A stretch of 15,513 bases of DNA from JAJISG01 sp964347345 (GTDB taxonomy: Archaea; Thermoplasmatota; Thermoplasmata; RBG-16-68-12; JAJISG01), in NCBI GenBank assembly GCA_964347345.1, contig CAYFYB010000033.1, positions 1 to 15,513 of the forward strand, given 5' to 3'. The position numbers and the translations under genes are program-made. This document shows positions 14,301 through 15,513 of this stretch, piece by piece. The notes under the pieces were generated by a model that was not told the DNA's origin, searched no databases, and saw only the letters and a list, made by a program, of their open reading frames with translations. The stretch's first letter is position 1. Each line of letters begins with the position of its first letter.

Positions 14301-14660
14301 AACATCATGGCGACGTGGGGACCCTTCAACGGGACCGCAGTGGCTACCTTCAGCGGGAACGGTCAAGTAGTAACGGTGTACCTCCCAGGCGACGCCGATG
14401 GCGACGGCATCAACGACCTGGCGGACCCCGACGACGACAACGATGGCATCCCCGACGAGCGGGACGAGAACCCCCTGTCGGCTGGATTCCTGGACTTCAG
14501 GGCACCTCCCTACAACCTCCACCTGTGGGTCCTCATGGGACTAATCGGTGCTATTGTGGTGCCCCTGGCCGTGCGCTTGTGGCGGACGGGACCTCCTCTG
14601 CGCCAGAAGAGGGAACCAGAGGAATGGACCCCTGCGGAACCGCCTCAGGAGCCCCAGTAG
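11379..14660 (+). CDS. Large beta-helix surface protein, membrane-anchored at both ends
   Basis: 1093 residues. After a charged cytoplasmic start, residues ~24-43 form a membrane span (signal anchor). Residues ~50-900 are a long array of parallel beta-helix rungs of the kind seen in PbH1/pectate-lyase-like proteins, with recurring 'SGNTIRDL..YAVYV' and 'TGNLFENV..AWMDYGLYL' units and many Asn-X-Ser/Thr sites. Next comes a carboxypeptidase-regulatory/Ig-like module (~NVPAAGVQVHAEDQYG onward), then calcium-binding thrombospondin type-3 repeats (DADGDGINDLADPDDDNDG from residue 1005), a second membrane span (~1047-1068) and a basic, proline-rich cytoplasmic tail. There is no cysteine in the whole protein. 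Probably exposed at the cell surface, for adhesion or polysaccharide binding or cleavage; no catalytic site was identified. It stands alone with its own promoter. Confidence 0.88.
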   Translation: MQPSDDNNELVDEEKPILRRLLRHLAIMGILFVAVLVFFLLYSGSATADTRVTGDVTTDTTWTQPMSPIWVESWVTVRNGATLTIDPGVSVRFNGDYYLRVQDGALVANGDAGGAGIITFTSNYTTPFPGAWDGIIFQGNLGTSLLDYVVISYASTGITFEGPSVPVTNTQVMYSQWYGIYISSSTTPYDLVFSGGTITNAGSYGVYIATQTNNHLTLRILGSTFSNYGTAAVFVSWFQYANFSLTLDGNSFNASNRVLYFGNNAYGDPAEGNYYRVTFTNNWVNSSSDSYAIYNPYDVLDFKETNLVFTGNQFVGRGSRTYGIYLDDFRGQTGYDQSFTLQVANNEFTDLTYTGVWFDLIYDFRHVTLDFTGNIFKNTDAITMDYGIFGNWGPYYSLDSYDSSFTLRVDGNTALDLSGTAVYMWPGTSDGYRDVTISVTGNDFRNTRDTAYMDYGVYLQAFRWDGASPSSLTLTVSGNTIRDLDDYAVYVNSFSGFRTVSVEATGNLFENVVGAWMDYGLYLPNGIDSATTLTFTFRDNQATALNNYALYASSFDGASLATSRGSFIVSGNTIKESAYGLYLGSISDYDLSGSLIVENNVLTNVTNAGIFLGWHDTTNSRVIIRSNTVTGPVTGSGPSGIVLQGFQYQSAKVDILSNTVRRAVVGIEVDWPAYGSGDTVLTIQNNQLTDIVNYGLFINEVYRASAFVNISGNTVKAKADASNTASLIYFAQGSNGWYRAFVDLDMAGNVLEGGLHGIYFYGTNGAGATVIADIQGVTSLGTAFGVTLDYPVTHPADILNLRIRDSTFTDNHRGFLSINQAGMGLLPINITGVQAINFGDWGGYGIFIGNNFGGVVRIDVRSSDFQDATGSLGDVYAGFGPVTMNFYFIDSITSGEAKDTRQIIRVLWMTDVQVLKGKNLNVPAAGVQVHAEDQYGTRSFISVTDSSGWVRDQYVSGFVIGYRNGESYAGPAIQNIMATWGPFNGTAVATFSGNGQVVTVYLPGDADGDGINDLADPDDDNDGIPDERDENPLSAGFLDFRAPPYNLHLWVLMGLIGAIVVPLAVRLWRTGPPLRQKREPEEWTPAEPPQEPQ

Positions 14661-14815
14661 ACGGGGAATCCCTCGGCGGTTTGACTCCGACAAACGATGG
14701 TGTGGAGGCTCACCCCTGCAGAGTTCTCCGAAGGGCGCTCCCACAGTTCCGGGTCAGCCTCGCAGTCCCGGAAAGGACGCGGACGGTTCATTAGGTACCA
14801 GACCCTCTCCGAAGC
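14661..14815. other. 155-bp spacer with weak promoter for the ArsC-like gene
   Basis: No gene is seen. TTCATTAGG (14787-14795) lies about 25 bases before the ATG at 14816 and is the only AT-richer element, so it may be the TATA box of a leaderless transcript; the match is weak. Confidence 0.3.
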
Positions 14816-15172
14816 ATGGAGCCCGCCGTGGTGGCCTACGTCCGGAAGGGCTGCAAGACCTCCAAGAGAGTCACGGACTACCTGGAGGGCAAAGGCGTCT
14901 CCTTCAAGCGGGTGGACCTCGTCGAGAATCCTCGGAGCAAAGAGGAGCTCAAGGCACTGATTAACAAGCTTGGCCTCTCTCCTCGAGAGATGCTGCGACC
15001 CCGGGACCGGACCTACCGAGAGCTTGGCCTGAGGACGAGGGAGCTTCCTGATGATGTGCTGCTTGATCTGATGGTTAAACACCCTGAACTGATCAAGAGA
15101 CCCATCTTGGTGAGAGAGAACAAGACCGCGATCGTCGCGCAGCCCGGGGACGTGGAAGACTTCTTGAGTTGA
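14816..15172 (+). CDS. ArsC/Spx-family thioredoxin-like protein
   Basis: 118 residues, the normal size for the ArsC/Spx/YffB family (COG1393). The opening VAYVRKGCKTSKRVTDYLEGKG carries the single redox cysteine, Cys13, in the position of the ArsC nucleophile; there is no CxxC as in Spx. Arg61 or Arg63 in MLRPRDRTYREL and Arg95 in LIKRPILV match the arginines that bind arsenate in glutaredoxin-dependent ArsC. No other arsenic genes are near, so arsenate reductase activity is not assured and a general thiol-redox role is as likely. The gene runs toward the 3' end of the 16S rRNA gene; no Shine-Dalgarno precedes the ATG. Confidence 0.88.
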   Translation: MEPAVVAYVRKGCKTSKRVTDYLEGKGVSFKRVDLVENPRSKEELKALINKLGLSPREMLRPRDRTYRELGLRTRELPDDVLLDLMVKHPELIKRPILVRENKTAIVAQPGDVEDFLS

Positions 15173-15218
15173 AGAGCAGAGAGGGAGCCCCCGCTGGCGA
15201 GAGCTAGTTACGACATGG

Positions 15219-15232
15219 AAGAAAAAAGGGGC
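15219..15232 (-). terminator. T-run terminator of the 16S rRNA transcript
   Basis: On the - strand CCCCTTTTTTCTTCC follows the 16S 3' end by about 85 bases. A T6 run after a GC-rich stretch is a good archaeal termination signal, and its presence before the convergent arsC-like gene implies the 16S transcript ends here. Confidence 0.55.
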
Positions 15233-15278
15233 TCGACGAAGTTACGATCTGCTGCCCCTTAGGTAGACCTGCTTCACG

Positions 15279-15297
15279 GCCCGCCGTTCCGGCGGGC
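15279..15297 (-). other. GC hairpin in the 16S rRNA 3' spacer
   Basis: GCCCGCCG-GAA-CGGCGGGC is a perfect 8-bp stem with a 3-base loop, beginning 15 bases after the mature 16S 3' end. It may assist processing or termination. The usual archaeal bulge-helix-bulge processing stem pairs with the 5' leader, which is outside the window, so this hairpin cannot be assigned to it. Confidence 0.6.
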
Positions 15298-15312
15298 TCT
15301 GCTGGATCTCGT

Positions 15313-15513
15313 AGGAGGTGATCCATCTGCAGGTTCCCCTACAGATACCTTGTTACGACTTAGCCCCCCTCGCTGAACCCCCGTTCGAACGCCGCAAGAA
15401 CGGCGCCCTCACGGGAACCCAACTCGGTTGGTTTGATGGGCGGTGTGTGCAAGGAGCAGGGGCGCATTCACCGCGGGATGTTGACCCGCGATTACTATGC
15501 AATCCAGCTTCAC
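15313..15513 (-). rRNA. rrs: 16S ribosomal RNA, 3' part (cut by window end)
   Basis: The reverse complement gives the last ~200 bases of 16S rRNA. Landmarks in order: GAAGCTGGATTGCATAGTAA (upstream of helix 44), the universal TTGCACACACCGCCC block, the long helix 44, the archaeal form GGGCTAAGTCGTAACAAGG, the helix 45 region AGGGGAACCTGCAGATGG, and the 3' end ATCACCTCCT carrying the anti-Shine-Dalgarno. The base after ACCGCCC (E. coli position 1405) is A instead of G. Its 3' flank leads into a terminator and a convergent protein gene, not into a tRNA-Ala or 23S gene. The 5' portion lies beyond the window. Confidence 0.98.

Noticed and set aside
1..15513. CRISPR array, transposase, integrase, prophage or toxin-antitoxin genes
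   Set aside because: No regularly spaced direct repeats and none of these protein families were found on either strand.

Overview
The window looks like a piece of an archaeal chromosome, most likely a Thermoplasmatota (Euryarchaeota-type) lineage. It carries RNA polymerase subunit L, an archaeal-type TruD, an archaeal HMG-CoA synthase/thiolase/DUF35 cluster, TATA-box promoters with apparently leaderless genes, and the 3' end of an archaeal 16S rRNA whose last bases are the anti-Shine-Dalgarno ACCTCCT. The 16S gene is not followed by 23S, a layout known from Thermoplasma relatives. Placement below phylum level is not possible from this sequence. The region is GC-rich and densely coding.

Layout. 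71-1430 (-): a COG2403 GTPase (cyclic 2,3-diphosphoglycerate synthetase family) whose N-terminus is broken by a 31-bp hairpin-bearing insertion. 1561-3374 (+): a tight three-gene operon of a zinc-ribbon protein, a metallo-beta-lactamase-fold nuclease and a PPC/DUF296 protein. 3364-5313 (-): rpoL, a doubtful 42-codon ORF, truD and a small zinc-finger gene. 5382-6548 (-): an MFS transporter. 6641-10017 (-): a helix-turn-helix regulator, HMG-CoA synthase, acetoacetyl-CoA thiolase and a DUF35 OB-fold protein, the entry steps of the mevalonate (archaeal lipid) pathway with a built-in candidate regulator. 10085-10519 (-): RNase HI. 10580-10763 (-): the remains of, or a mis-sequenced, small zinc-finger gene. 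10764-11134: no convincing gene, but a two-way TATA element between palindromes and a possible structured RNA. 11135-11209 (+): tRNA-Pro(CGG), followed by a candidate C/D box sRNA. 11379-14660 (+): a 1093-residue cysteine-free beta-helix surface protein anchored at both ends. 14816-15172 (+): an ArsC/Spx-like protein. 15313-15513 (-): the 16S rRNA 3' part.

The genes are mostly housekeeping: lipid precursor synthesis, transcription, RNA modification and processing, translation. The beta-helix protein is the most accessory-looking element. The points most worth checking are the insertion in the COG2403 gene, a His-to-Gln change in the thiolase GHPxGATG motif, the C/D box sRNA candidate, an A in place of the near-universal G1405 in 16S rRNA, the frameshifted zinc-finger gene, and the two-rung repeat of the surface protein. 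No CRISPR array, insertion sequence, prophage or defence gene was seen.
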